From assembly GCF_019602855.1 (NCBI RefSeq), contig NZ_CP080767.1, positions 2,170,001-2,234,000 of the forward strand: a DNA stretch of 64,000 nucleotides, given 5' to 3'. Both the position numbers and the translations under genes were made by a program. The stretch comes from Cupriavidus pinatubonensis. GTDB lineage: Bacteria; Pseudomonadota; Gammaproteobacteria; Burkholderiales; Burkholderiaceae. Positions within the stretch are counted from its first letter, which is position 1, and every line of letters begins with the position of its first letter. The notes under the pieces are model-generated. The model had not been told where the DNA came from, ran no database searches, and saw only the letters and a list, made by a program, of their open reading frames with translations. This document shows positions 26,451 through 38,233 of the stretch, one piece after another.

Positions 26451-27350
26451 TTACACCGCGAAGCGCACCGACTCCACCGTGCGCACGAGCGACCAGTCCG
26501 CGGTGGCTTCCGGCTCTGATTGCGAAACGCCCTCCGCATCCGGCGTGTGCTGCATGACCCGCCGCAGCACCCGTTCCTCAATCTGCGCGAACGCGGCCGA
26601 GCCATGTTGCCGGGGCCGTGGAAGCGCCACGCGCTCATCCATCGCAATGTGGCCGTCTTCGATCAGCACGATGCGGTCGGCCAGTGCCACGGCCTCGGAC
26701 ACGTCGTGCGTCACGAGCAGCGCGGTAAAGCCTAAGCGTCGCCACAGCGATTCGATCAGCCCTTGCATCTCGATGCGCGTGAGCGCATCCAGCGCACCGA
26801 GCGGTTCGTCGAGCAGCAGCAGGCGCGGGTGGTGCACCAGCGCGCGCGCCAGTGCCACGCGCTGGCGCTGCCCGCCGGAGAGCCGCGCCGGCCACGCATC
26901 CGCGCGATCCCTGAGGCCAACCTGCGCGAGCACCGCCGCGGCCTCTTCGCGGCGTTCGCGCGGCAGGCCCAGCGCTACGTTCTCCAGCACGCGTTTCCAC
27001 GGCAGCAGGCGCGAGTCCTGGAACATCACGCGGATGTCCTGCTGCAGCGTACGTGCCGGTTGTGCGTCGAGCGTGATGGCGCCTTCGTCCGCGCATTCGA
27101 GCCCTGCCACCAGCCGTAGCAAGGTGCTCTTGCCGCAGCCGCTGCGGCCCACGATGGCGACGAATTCGCCCGGTGCCGTTGTGAGTTCGATACGGTGCAG
27201 CACCTCACGCCCGTCATAGCGCTTGATGACCTGCTGCACGTGCAGCGCGACACCACCAGGCTGCGTTTCGGCACTGAGCGGCGCATCCGTCTGCTTCAGC
27301 CGCGTACCGGCATAAGCGAGCGCGGCCTGTTCCACGGGATTGCTTTGCAT
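26451..27350 (-). CDS. ssuB: Aliphatic sulfonate ABC transporter ATPase SsuB
   Basis: 299 residues. Walker A GRSGCGKS, signature [16 protein letters not shown] and Walker [15 protein letters not shown] are intact. A roughly 30-residue N-terminal extension precedes the ATPase domain, which begins near [18 protein letters not shown]. It drives uptake of alkanesulfonates with SsuC and SsuA. RBS AAGGAG precedes the ATG. It starts 12 bases after the ssuC stop. Confidence 0.95.
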   Translation of the reverse strand: MQSNPVEQAALAYAGTRLKQTDAPLSAETQPGGVALHVQQVIKRYDGREVLHRIELTTAPGEFVAIVGRSGCGKSTLLRLVAGLECADEGAITLDAQPARTLQQDIRVMFQDSRLLPWKRVLENVALGLPRERREEAAAVLAQVGLRDRADAWPARLSGGQRQRVALARALVHHPRLLLLDEPLGALDALTRIEMQGLIESLWRRLGFTALLVTHDVSEAVALADRIVLIEDGHIAMDERVALPRPRQHGSAAFAQIEERVLRRVMQHTPDAEGVSQSEPEATADWSLVRTVESVRFAV

Positions 27351-27362
27351 GTCGCGTTCTCC

Positions 27363-28163
27363 TTATGCAGCCTGATAGCCGGGATGCCAGCGCAGCCAGA
27401 TTCGTTCGAGCCCGCGAGACAGCACATCGGCCAGCTTGCCGAGCAGCGCATAGAGCAGGATGCCCACGAGCACCACATCGGTCTGCAGGAACTCGCGTGC
27501 GTTCATGGTCATGTAGCCGATGCCCGATTGCGCGGAGATAGTTTCGGCCACGATCAGGATCACCCACATCAGGCCCAGGGAGAAACGCACGCCTACGAGA
27601 ATGTTCGGCAGCGCGCCGGGCAGGATCACCTCGCGGTACAGGGGCCAGCCCGACAGCCCGTAGCTGCGCGCCATCTCGATCAGACCCGGATCGACGGCAC
27701 GGATGCCGTGGAACGTGTTCAGGTACACCGGGAAAAACACGCCCAGCGCGACCAGGAACAGCTTGGCGGTCTCGTCGATGCCGAACCAGAGGATCACGAG
27801 CGGGATCAGCGCGAGCGGCGGGATATTGCGCACCATCTGCAGCGTGCTGTCTAGCAGCGTGGCCGCGCTGCGGAACGTGCCAGTGAGCAGCCCCAGCAGC
27901 AGCCCGAGGCCGCCACCGATGGCGAACCCAACCAGCGCGCGCCACGTGCTGACCCAAACGTGCTCCCACAACTCGCCGGAACGCGCGAGGCCCCACGCCG
28001 CCTCCACCACGGCGAGCGGCGCGGGCAGGACACGCGTCGACAGCCAACCGCCTTGCGAGGCAGCCTGCCAGACGATGATCAGCAACGCTGGCACCACCCA
28101 CGGCGCCAGCGCGCGCGCGACGGAGCGCCACTCGCGCCGTGGCACTGTCAAGGAAGCGGACAT
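27363..28163 (-). CDS. ssuC: Aliphatic sulfonate ABC transporter permease SsuC
   Basis: 266 residues from ATG 28163 (MSASLTVPRREWRSVARALA), with GAGGAGG as ribosome site. Six membrane helices and the EAA loop (IEMARSYGLSGWPLYREVIL) with the SsuC-type NIPPLALIPLVILWFGIDE are visible. It is the inner-membrane channel for sulfonates. It follows ssuD by ten bases. Confidence 0.95.
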   Translation of the reverse strand: MSASLTVPRREWRSVARALAPWVVPALLIIVWQAASQGGWLSTRVLPAPLAVVEAAWGLARSGELWEHVWVSTWRALVGFAIGGGLGLLLGLLTGTFRSAATLLDSTLQMVRNIPPLALIPLVILWFGIDETAKLFLVALGVFFPVYLNTFHGIRAVDPGLIEMARSYGLSGWPLYREVILPGALPNILVGVRFSLGLMWVILIVAETISAQSGIGYMTMNAREFLQTDVVLVGILLYALLGKLADVLSRGLERIWLRWHPGYQAA

Positions 28164-28173
28164 GGCAGCCTCC

Positions 28174-29337
28174 TCAGCTCTGCGAGGCGCGCGGCACGAT
28201 GCCGGTCGCCATGACTTCCCCGAATGGACCCGACAGGACCTGCCCGGGCAGCTTGTTGCGCACGGCCAGCGGCAGCAGCGGGAACACCAGTTCCGCGAAG
28301 CGATACGCCTCTTCGAGATGCGGATAGCCGGACAGCACGAACGTGTCGATACCCAGCTCCGAGTATTCGCGGATGCGCGCAGCCACCTGATGCGGATCGC
28401 CGACCAGCGCCGTGCCCGCGCCGCCACGCACCAGGCCCACGCCGGCCCACAGGTTGGGGCTGATTTCCAGCGCTTCGCGCGTGCGCTTGCTGCCGCCCGC
28501 ATGCAGGGCAGCCATGCGGCGCTGGCCTTCGGAATCCATCTTGGCAAACACGGCCTGCGCGCGCGCCACGGTCTCGTCGTCGAGGCGGCTGATGAGATCG
28601 TCCGCCGCGGCCCAGGCAGCGGCCTCGGTCTCGCGCACGATCACGTGCAGGCGGATGCCGAACTTCACCGTGCGGCCGTGGCGCTCGGCATGCTTGCGCA
28701 CGTCGGCCAGCTTCAGCGCGACATCGGCCGGCGGCTCGCCCCAGGTCAGGTAGGTATCGACCTGCTCGCCCGCCAGCTCGTGTGCAGCGGCAGAAGAACC
28801 GCCGAAGTACACCGGCGGATGGGGGCGTTGCAACGGCGGGTACAGCACGCGCGCGCCCTTCACCCTCAGGTGGCGCCCTTTGAAGCTGATCTCGCCGCTG
28901 TCATGGCTGGCCGCGAGCACGTCGCGCCAGATGCGGATGAACTCGGACGACGCTTCGTAGCGTGCGGCGTGGTCGAGAAACAGGCCATCGCCCTCGAGTT
29001 CGGCCACATCGCCACCCGTCACCAGGTTGACCAGCAGCCGTCCGCCTGAAATGCGGTCGAACGTCGCGGCCATGCGCGCGGCCAGCGTCGGCGTCATCAG
29101 CCCCGGGCGTACGGCCACGAGGAAGCGCAGCTTCTGCGTCACGGCAGCGAGCGCCGATGCCACCACCCACGGGTCTTCGCACGAACGTCCCGTCGGAATC
29201 AGCACGCCCTCGTAGCCCAGCGTGTCGGCGGCAACGGCTACCTGTTTCAGGTAGTCGATGCCAACCTCGCGCGCGCCTTCGGACGTACCCAGGTAGCGGC
29301 TGTCGCCGTGGGTCGGGATAAACCAGAATACTTGCAT
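28174..29337 (-). CDS. ssuD: FMNH2-dependent alkanesulfonate monooxygenase SsuD
   Basis: 387 residues, the length of SsuD. The start [20 protein letters not shown] and the segments [32 protein letters not shown] and [16 protein letters not shown] are hallmarks of the bacterial luciferase-like monooxygenase that splits alkanesulfonates to aldehyde and sulfite. It needs reduced FMN, normally from SsuE; no ssuE gene is present in this cluster, so the reductase must be encoded elsewhere. It lies between ssuA and ssuC with short gaps. Confidence 0.96.
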   Translation of the reverse strand: MQVFWFIPTHGDSRYLGTSEGAREVGIDYLKQVAVAADTLGYEGVLIPTGRSCEDPWVVASALAAVTQKLRFLVAVRPGLMTPTLAARMAATFDRISGGRLLVNLVTGGDVAELEGDGLFLDHAARYEASSEFIRIWRDVLAASHDSGEISFKGRHLRVKGARVLYPPLQRPHPPVYFGGSSAAAHELAGEQVDTYLTWGEPPADVALKLADVRKHAERHGRTVKFGIRLHVIVRETEAAAWAAADDLISRLDDETVARAQAVFAKMDSEGQRRMAALHAGGSKRTREALEISPNLWAGVGLVRGGAGTALVGDPHQVAARIREYSELGIDTFVLSGYPHLEEAYRFAELVFPLLPLAVRNKLPGQVLSGPFGEVMATGIVPRASQS

Positions 29338-29379
29338 GCGGTACCTCGTTATCGTTGTGGTCGTCCAGCAGGATTTGCG

Positions 29380-30435
29380 TCAGCGCCGCGCCTGCTGCCA
29401 GCTTGCGTCCGAGACCTTGATCGGCTTCGGGATCAGCTTGAGCGAGTGAAAGACGTCGGCAATGCGTTGCTGCTCAGCCAGCACGTCAGCACTCACCGGC
29501 CGCGCGCCATACGAAAAGCGCGAGACGGCCAGGTCGAGCACGGCGGGGTCGAGTCCGAGTTCGCCGGTCAGCACGGCCGACGCGTCCTTCGGGTTCTTCT
29601 CTGCCCACGCGCCGAGCGACGCGAGTTCATCGAGCAGCAGCTTGACGATCTCGGGCCTGGCTTGCGCATAGGGACGCGACGCGAGATAAAACTGGTGATT
29701 GCTGACCACGTTCTTGCCGTCGGCGCCGCGTCCATCGGCCACCACGCGCGCGCCGAGCTGCTTTTCCGCGGCGGCCAGGAACGGGTCCCAGATCACCCAC
29801 GCATCGACCGCGCCGCGTTCGAATGCGGCACGCGCGTCTGCTGGTGGCAGGTAGACCGGCTGGATGTCGCTGAAGGGAATGCCGGCCTTCTCGAGCTGGC
29901 GCACAAGCAGGTAATGCACGTTCGAGCCCTTGTTCAGCGCCACGCGCTTGCCGCGCAGGTCGGCGACGCTCTTGATGGCCGAGTCCTTCGGCACGACGAT
30001 GGCCTCGGCAGTGGGCGCCGGCGGCTCGTTGCCGATATACGCGAGTTGCGCGCCGGCGGCCTGCGCGAAGATCGGCGGCGCTTCGCCGACCGTGCCGAAG
30101 TCGATCGCGCCCACGTTGAGGCCTTCCAGCAGTTGCGGCCCGGCCGGGAATTCCGTCCACTTGACCGTGATGCCCTGCGGCGCCAGGCGCTTCTCCAAGG
30201 TGCCGCGCGCTTTCAGCAGCGTCAGCGTGCCGTACTTCTGGTAGCCGATGCGCAGCACCTTCGGATCGACGTTCTTCGATTGCGCCTCGGCGCGGCCGGG
30301 CAACACGCCGTAGGCCAGGCCGGTCGCCAGCACTAGCGCGGCGGCCAGAATGCGGCGGCGGCGCTGGCTGCCGATTTGCGGATGGCGGGAATGGATCGAT
30401 TCGCCGGCAACCGGCGACAAGCTGGACGATATCAT
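29380..30435 (-). CDS. ssuA: Aliphatic sulfonate-binding periplasmic protein SsuA
   Basis: 351 residues from ATG 30435 (MISSSLSPVAGESIHSR). The N-terminus is long, with a basic RRRR segment and a hydrophobic core (ILAAALVLATGLAYG) ending near GRAEAQ, a Sec-type signal peptide. The mature protein has LRIGYQKYGTLTLLKARGTL and YLPPADARAAFERGAVDAWV, typical of SsuA/TauA-type binding proteins. The frame is open further upstream to 30540, but the signal peptide and gene context favour this ATG. First gene of ssuADCBF. Confidence 0.92.
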   Translation of the reverse strand: MISSSLSPVAGESIHSRHPQIGSQRRRRILAAALVLATGLAYGVLPGRAEAQSKNVDPKVLRIGYQKYGTLTLLKARGTLEKRLAPQGITVKWTEFPAGPQLLEGLNVGAIDFGTVGEAPPIFAQAAGAQLAYIGNEPPAPTAEAIVVPKDSAIKSVADLRGKRVALNKGSNVHYLLVRQLEKAGIPFSDIQPVYLPPADARAAFERGAVDAWVIWDPFLAAAEKQLGARVVADGRGADGKNVVSNHQFYLASRPYAQARPEIVKLLLDELASLGAWAEKNPKDASAVLTGELGLDPAVLDLAVSRFSYGARPVSADVLAEQQRIADVFHSLKLIPKPIKVSDASWQQARR

Positions 30436-30801
30436 GGATGGCTTCCTCAGCCGGCGCTGGTCCGGCAATCTGTCTGCATGGATGGTTGTGGCCGAATGCG
30501 GTCCGCAATCCGCCCTGCCGGCCTGCTCTGCAGGCGGCATGACAACGTGATTGCGGTGGAGGCGCCGGCCCGGTGTCGGTACGTCAGTACGGGTGGCCGG
30601 CGGGACTACGAATCAGCTCAGGCGGGACATCGCTGTGTCGCCGCGGCCTGCGTGGAGCGCCGGGGCAGCGAAGCAGAGGGCGATAGCCCCGAGGGACTGC
30701 AGGACAGCGTAAGGATCGACATCGGGGCTTCCTTCTTCTGGTTGGCGGGACGGTGCCGGTCGCCCGAAACCTTGGGGCCGGCCCGTCCGTCTTCTGGATG
30801 A
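30436..30801 (-). other. Region between sbp and ssuA
   Basis: 366 bases. On the minus strand it holds the small leader-like ORF described separately (30618-30722), a TGATTCGTAGT stretch just after it that partly resembles the ATTCGTT core of the sbp and cysT promoters, and the ssuA leader. No terminator hairpin with a T-run is seen after sbp, so read-through from sbp into ssuA is possible. Confidence 0.5.
30618..30722 (-). CDS. Candidate 34-residue leader peptide between sbp and ssuA
   Basis: An ATG at 30722 preceded by GAAGGAAG at about eight bases opens a 34-codon frame ending in TGA at 30618-30620. It starts MSILTLSCSPSGLSPSASL and ends QRCPA, with two cysteines and many serines. It sits 79 bases after sbp and 182 bases before the ssuA start, on the same strand. 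A cysteine/serine-containing leader in front of a sulfur operon would suit attenuation or sensing, but this is inference; it may simply be a chance frame. Confidence 0.4.
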   Translation of the reverse strand: MSILTLSCSPSGLSPSASLPRRSTQAAATQRCPA

Positions 30802-31809
30802 CTATTGCTTCTTGCCGGGCTGGTAGATCTGGTCGAACGAACCGCCATCGGCAAAGTGGGTCTTCTGCGCCTTCTGCCAGCCGCCGAAAGCTTCATCGAT
30901 GGTGAACAGCTTCACCTTCGGGAAGTTTGCCGCGTACTTGGCGGCCACCTTCGCTGAAATCGGACGGTAGTAGTTCTTGGCAGCGATTTCCTGGCCTTCA
31001 TCGGTGTACAGGAACTGCAGGTAGGCTTCGGCCACCTTGCGCGTGCCCTTCTTGTCGACCACCTTGTCGACCACCGCGACGGGCGGCTCGGCCAGGATCG
31101 AGACCGACGGCGCGACGATGTCAAACTTGTCCGGACCGAGTTCCTTGATCGCCAGGATCGCTTCGTTTTCCCATGCGATCAGCACGTCGCCAAGGCCGCG
31201 CTCGACAAAGGTCGTGGTCGCGCCGCGCGCGCCGGAATCGAGCACGGGCACGTGCTTGAGCAGTTCGCCAACAAATTCGCGCGCCTTGGCGTCATTGCCG
31301 CCCGGCTGTCGCTGCGCATAGCCCCATGCGGCCAGGTAGTTCCAGCGCGCGCCGCCCGAAGTCTTGGGATTGGGCGTGATGACCTGCACGCCTGGCTTCA
31401 CCAGGTCGTTCCAGTCCTTGATGCCTTTCGGGTTACCTTTGCGCACCAGGAACACGATGGTCGAGGTGTACGGCGAGGCGTTGTGCGGCAAGCGCTTCTG
31501 CCAGTCGGGCTTGATCAGGCCTTTCTCGGCAATCGCGTCGATGTCGTAGCCGAGCGCCAGCGTAACCACATCGGCATCAAGGCCGTCAATCACGGAGCGG
31601 GCCTGCTTGCCCGAGCCGCCGTGCGACTGGCGTACTGTCACGGTATCGCCGCCCTGCGCCTTCCAGGCCTTGGCAAACGCGGCGTTCACGTCCACGTACA
31701 GTTCGCGCGTCGGATCATACGAAACGTTCAGCAGATTGGTTGCCGTCGCCGTCTGCGCGGCGCCGATAGCGGCAAATGCGGCCAGGCCAATGGCCAGCTT
31801 GCGGATCAT
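30802..31809 (-). CDS. sbp: Sulfate-binding periplasmic protein Sbp
   Basis: 335 residues from ATG 31809 ([18 protein letters not shown]), a clean Sec signal peptide cleaved near ATA-TNLLN. The mature sequence [40 protein letters not shown] and [15 protein letters not shown] identify a sulfate-binding protein of the Sbp/CysP family, which feeds CysTWA. GGGAGC precedes the start. Here it is separated from cysT by the whole ssu cluster, about 6.4 kb, on the same strand. It shares its promoter motif with cysT. Confidence 0.96.
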   Translation of the reverse strand: MIRKLAIGLAAFAAIGAAQTATATNLLNVSYDPTRELYVDVNAAFAKAWKAQGGDTVTVRQSHGGSGKQARSVIDGLDADVVTLALGYDIDAIAEKGLIKPDWQKRLPHNASPYTSTIVFLVRKGNPKGIKDWNDLVKPGVQVITPNPKTSGGARWNYLAAWGYAQRQPGGNDAKAREFVGELLKHVPVLDSGARGATTTFVERGLGDVLIAWENEAILAIKELGPDKFDIVAPSVSILAEPPVAVVDKVVDKKGTRKVAEAYLQFLYTDEGQEIAAKNYYRPISAKVAAKYAANFPKVKLFTIDEAFGGWQKAQKTHFADGGSFDQIYQPGKKQ

Positions 31810-31910
31810 CTTGTTGCTCCCGTCAGGTCTCGTGACTGGCGCCGGAGGCGCCTCATTGGCTTGCCCGCCATGTGTGGTCGGGCTTATGTCAGGAGCAAGA
31901 CTACCGAGGG

Positions 31911-31931
31911 GCCTATCTGAACGGAACGAAT
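31911..31931 (-). promoter_or_regulatory. Sulfur-starvation promoter motif upstream of sbp
   Basis: Minus strand ATTCGTTCCGTTCAGATAGGC, 102 bases before the sbp start. It matches the cysT motif at ATTCGTTC, GTT and AGGC, with a one-base difference in length before AGGC. The AGATAG part is a possible -10. Confidence 0.6.
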
Positions 31932-32391
31932 GGTTTCGCCGATCCTTGCGTGTTTTCCGCATAAGATCGCGCGGAAATATGCACATGCCGGTGGAGGGTG
32001 ACGCAGGGTGGCTCCCCTGGTCAATCGGACACCAAAAGCGCACGCCCAAAAGAAAACGCCCGCACCGTATGACCGGTGCGGGCCAAGTTTCCATTCGGAA
32101 ACGGGTAGACAAGTCATGAAGAGCGCCCCCGCATCTCCATGACAGAACCAATGGTATCGGGACAGCCTCGATTCCGGATTGATCAAGGTCAAGCCGGGCT
32201 CATTGCGTCGGGTCGCATGGATTTTTCGGTTCGCCGCGCCGGGTTGCGCCGCCCGCATCACAAACCGTTCAGTACTTTGCTGCATCGCAAAACACTTTAT
32301 CGGGCGCTCAAAAAACTGCAATTGCGTACGCCGTTTGCTGCCGTTAGTGTCCCTTTCGGTTTTCATAACGTGCCGCCCGGCGCGCCCGCTT
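31932..32391. other. Intergenic region between sbp promoter and autotransporter gene
   Basis: About 460 bases without a supportable gene. It contains an exact hairpin GCCCGCACC/GGTGCGGGC (32058-32066 with 32075-32083) without a strong T-run, and upstream sequence of the autotransporter gene. No clear ribosome site precedes the autotransporter ATG. The frame of that gene remains open back to about 32179 but shows no secretory character there. Confidence 0.5.
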
Positions 32392-35235
32392 ATGCTCGCG
32401 AGATCTTCCCTGGCGTTGCTTATCTTCGGTGCCATGCCCGGAGTCCCCGAGGCCGAAGCGGCCGAATGTTCGCCATGGCAAGGCGGCAAGGCCGTTGCCA
32501 ATGCGTGCGAGCTGACGCTTGCCGGTGGCACCATCGATACCGGCCGGGGCGATTACCAGGCTGCGGTGACTGCGCAAGACGGCGGCATCGTGACGGCCAC
32601 CGGCCCGCTCAAGCTGTTCACCGCCGGCAACGACGCAACGGGCATCTTCGCGCAAAGCCAAGGCAAGATCACGCTCACCGTGCCCGGCAATTCCGTGATG
32701 ACAAGCGGCAAGAATTCCTACGGCGTGCAGAGCTTCGGCTCGCAATACATCACCGCGCAAGCCACGATCGTGACCTCGGGCGAGCAATCGCACGCGGCGT
32801 TCGAAGACTTCGGCGGCGCCATCCGGCTGACGGACTCTGACCTCACGACCAGCGGCGCGCGCGCGGCAGGCGCGGCGATTCAGGGCGGCGGCGTCATCGA
32901 CCTGGAAGGCACCACCACCATCACCACGCACGGCGATTCGGCGCCGGGCCTGTTTGCGACCGATGCGGGTTCACGCGGAATTCTCGGCGTGAACGGCGCT
33001 GGCAACTTCACGATCCGCACCAACGGCGCCGACGCCCCGGCAGCCATCGCTCGCAACGGCGGCGTGCTGAACCTGCGTGGCAACAGTGCCATTACGACAG
33101 CGGGCCGCGGCAGCCATGGCCTGTATGTGTACGCCGATGGCTCCAGCCTGACGGCGCAGAACGCGCAGGTCCGCACCGAAGGCCCATCCGCCCTTGGCGC
33201 GCTCGCGACGCAGCACGGCGCCATCACGCTGGCCGATAGCACCATCACCACGACTGGCCCAGGCAGCCATGGGTTGTCTGTCCATGAGGGCGCCAGCATG
33301 GTCGCGCGCAATGTGACGGTCAACACGTCGGGTCAGCAGGCCCATGGGGCCGAGCTCGCCAACGGCGCACGGCTCGACCTGTACAACGTGACCCTACGCA
33401 GCACCGGCAGCGGCGCTGGCCTCTACAGCTATGCTGCCGACGCCAATGCGCCTGTTACCGTGCTGATCGACGGCGGCCTTGTCGATACGGCGCAATCAAC
33501 CGCCCAGGTAGCGGGCAGCAATATGGATCTGACCGTGCGGAACGGGGCCATCCTGCGCGCCGGCACAGGACGCGTGGCCGAAGTCATGTCGATGAACGGC
33601 CAGGCGGCACGGCTCACCCTGGCAGCCGACCGCGCCACGCTGAACGGTGACATCGTTGCCGATGCCGCCGGCGGCAACATTGCAGATATCACGTTGACCA
33701 ACAGAACAGTGCTGACAGGGGCCGTCACCGGCGCACGCACGCTTGGCGTACAGCAAAGCCAGTGGACCGTCACTGCCGACAGCACCGTCGGCACGCTGAC
33801 CAACAGCGGGGCCATCGTCTTCGGTGATGGCTTTCACCTGCTCGCCACGCGTAGCTACACCGGCCAGTCCGGCAATCTGACGCTCAATACCCGACTGGGC
33901 ATCGACGAATCACCGTCCGATCGCCTGCAGGTCGCAGACATGGCATCCGGCACCACGGCGCTGCGCATACGCAATGCCGGTGGCCCCGGCGCCACCACGA
34001 CCGGCAACGGCATACTCGTCATCGACGCCCACGCCAGTGAACCGCATGCCTTTGCGCTGGCCGGCCCCGTGGTCGCAGGCCCGTACGAGTACACGCTGCA
34101 GCGCGGCAGCACCGACGCGAGCGCGCCGCAGAGCTGGTACCTGCGCTCGACACTCGACTGTTCGGGCGCGGGAGCGCCGTCCCCGCCCTGCCCTGCGCCG
34201 AAGCCATCGCCCGCACCTCCTGGTCCTGTACGGCCGATTCCCAACTACCGGCCTGAAGTCTCGCTCTATACCGCCATCGCACCGCTGGCGCTTCAGTACG
34301 GCCGCTCGCTGATGGACACGCTGCATGAACGCATGGGCGAGCAGGCCGTGCTGCGCAACCGCAGCGACCTTTCAGGCGAGCCGGTGCCCAGCGCTGGCTG
34401 GAGCCGCGTCATCGGCATGCAGGGCAATCGCGATGGCGGCCAGCGTGGCATCTACGGCAAGACACCGAGCTACGACTATCGCTTCGCCGGCATGCAAATC
34501 GGCGCAGACCTGCTGCGCCACACGCATGACGACGGACGCCGCGACCACGCCGGCGTCTATGGCGCCATTGGCTACGCGGGCATGGATGTCGATCACTTCA
34601 CCGGCGTGCGTGCCGGCACCAACCGCTTCGACGGCTACACGGTCGGCAGCTACTGGACCCACTACGGCCTGCAGGACTGGTACTTGGACGGCGTGATTCA
34701 GGGCACCTGGTACAACGTGCGCGCAAGCTCGAACCGCGGCCTGCCCGAACTGACCACCCATGGCGTCGGGCTTGCCTCATCCATCGAAGCAGGCTATCCG
34801 TTTGCCTTGGGCCAGGGCTGGGTGCTGGAACCGCAATCGCAACTGCTGTACCAGTGGGTGAAGCTCGACGACTCGTCGGATGCGGGCGCCACCGTGCACT
34901 TCGACAACGTCCGCTCGCTGGCGGGCCGTGTCGGCGCACGAATCGCCAGAACATGGCAAGACGACGAAGCTGTCCAGCCGCGCCAGTTCACCGTGTGGGC
35001 ACGTGTATCGGCGTGGTATGAATTTCTTGGCGATCCGCTCACGGCGTTTTCCACTGCATCGGGGTTCATCCCGTTCCAGGCAGATCTGTCGGGCGGCTGG
35101 AGCGAACTCAAGGCCGGTTTCAGCGCAGAGTTCCGGCGCAACCTGTTCGCCTACGCCAGTGCCGGATACCAGCGCGGATTCGATGGCACGCGGCAGGCCT
35201 GGGACGGCAAGCTTGGCGTGCGGTTCAACTGGTAA
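32392..35235 (+). CDS. Type V autotransporter (pertactin-like passenger, beta-barrel)
   Basis: 947 residues from ATG 32392. The signal peptide is MLARSSLALLIFGAMPGV, cleaved near AEA-AEC. The passenger (to about residue 590) is a beta-helix built of about ten loose repeats with a G-x2-[SA]-[HAP]-G-L/A core (SHGLYVYAD, SALGALATQ, SHGLSVHEG, AHGAELANG), joined by a Pro-rich linker (KPSPAPPGPVRPIPNYRP) to an autotransporter barrel beginning SLYTAIAPLALQYGRSLMD and ending GKLGVRFNW with the terminal aromatic residue required for BamA insertion. It would present the passenger at the cell surface. The function of the passenger is unknown. An alternative longer start is not supported by a secretion signal. 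Confidence 0.9.
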   Translation: MLARSSLALLIFGAMPGVPEAEAAECSPWQGGKAVANACELTLAGGTIDTGRGDYQAAVTAQDGGIVTATGPLKLFTAGNDATGIFAQSQGKITLTVPGNSVMTSGKNSYGVQSFGSQYITAQATIVTSGEQSHAAFEDFGGAIRLTDSDLTTSGARAAGAAIQGGGVIDLEGTTTITTHGDSAPGLFATDAGSRGILGVNGAGNFTIRTNGADAPAAIARNGGVLNLRGNSAITTAGRGSHGLYVYADGSSLTAQNAQVRTEGPSALGALATQHGAITLADSTITTTGPGSHGLSVHEGASMVARNVTVNTSGQQAHGAELANGARLDLYNVTLRSTGSGAGLYSYAADANAPVTVLIDGGLVDTAQSTAQVAGSNMDLTVRNGAILRAGTGRVAEVMSMNGQAARLTLAADRATLNGDIVADAAGGNIADITLTNRTVLTGAVTGARTLGVQQSQWTVTADSTVGTLTNSGAIVFGDGFHLLATRSYTGQSGNLTLNTRLGIDESPSDRLQVADMASGTTALRIRNAGGPGATTTGNGILVIDAHASEPHAFALAGPVVAGPYEYTLQRGSTDASAPQSWYLRSTLDCSGAGAPSPPCPAPKPSPAPPGPVRPIPNYRPEVSLYTAIAPLALQYGRSLMDTLHERMGEQAVLRNRSDLSGEPVPSAGWSRVIGMQGNRDGGQRGIYGKTPSYDYRFAGMQIGADLLRHTHDDGRRDHAGVYGAIGYAGMDVDHFTGVRAGTNRFDGYTVGSYWTHYGLQDWYLDGVIQGTWYNVRASSNRGLPELTTHGVGLASSIEAGYPFALGQGWVLEPQSQLLYQWVKLDDSSDAGATVHFDNVRSLAGRVGARIARTWQDDEAVQPRQFTVWARVSAWYEFLGDPLTAFSTASGFIPFQADLSGGWSELKAGFSAEFRRNLFAYASAGYQRGFDGTRQAWDGKLGVRFNW

Positions 35236-35248
35236 GCCCGGGACAACA

Positions 35249-35280
35249 AAAAACCCGCCGCATCACTGCGGCGGGTTTTT
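35249..35280. terminator. Bidirectional terminator between the autotransporter and clpB
   Basis: AAAAACCCGCCGC (35249-35261) pairs with GCGGCGGGTTTTT (35268-35280), a six-base loop between. It lies 13 bases after the autotransporter stop and 41 bases after the clpB stop on the other strand, and can serve both convergent genes. Confidence 0.9.
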
Positions 35281-35320
35281 GGCAAGCACATGAAGGCGAC
35301 ATTGCTGTCAGGCTTCGCGC

Positions 35321-37909
<2,589 letters not shown>

Positions 37910-38233
37910 AGGATTCCCTCTCTCAGTGAGTGTCCTGATGCTAGGAAGCTCGCCCCGCCGGACACTGGATGTCTTTCCGAAAGATAAGGCTTTGACTTGA
38001 CATTTCAAGGCCACGCCGGAGCAATCTTGAAATGTCTGCGAGTGCGGGATGCGATACGCCAAACGAGCGGCACGGGACGTCGCTGTCTAGCGTAAGTCTT
38101 CCCTTGTTTCCAGAGAGGATTCCGCCCCGGAATGAGCCTTTCCCTCCACTACACCGGGAACGTCGCCAGATGACGTGCAAGTCACCGGCCGCACCGACCT
38201 CGCAGTCGCATTCGGTACGGACCCCGGCACGCA
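37910..38233. other. Intergenic region upstream of clpB
   Basis: 324 bases. The left part holds the clpB heat-shock promoter (37982-38009). To its right, up to the stop of the 3HB-oligomer hydrolase gene, nothing further is recognisable; no clear terminator hairpin follows the hydrolase gene. Confidence 0.5.
37982..38009 (-). promoter_or_regulatory. Sigma-32 heat-shock promoter of clpB
   Basis: On the minus strand CTTGAAA (38003-38009) is followed 13 bases later by CCTTATCT (37982-37989). This matches the RpoH consensus CTTGAAA-N11-16-CCCCATNT perfectly at -35 and at six of the seven defined -10 bases or close to it. Distance to the clpB start is about 70 bases. Confidence 0.8.

Noticed and set aside
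32179-32391. A longer autotransporter start (TTG near 32179)
   Set aside because: The added residues have no signal-peptide pattern, whereas the ATG at 32392 begins an excellent one.
38026-38050. A second CTTGAAA on the plus strand near the clpB promoter
   Set aside because: The -10 that would follow does not fit the sigma-32 pattern, and no gene begins in that direction.
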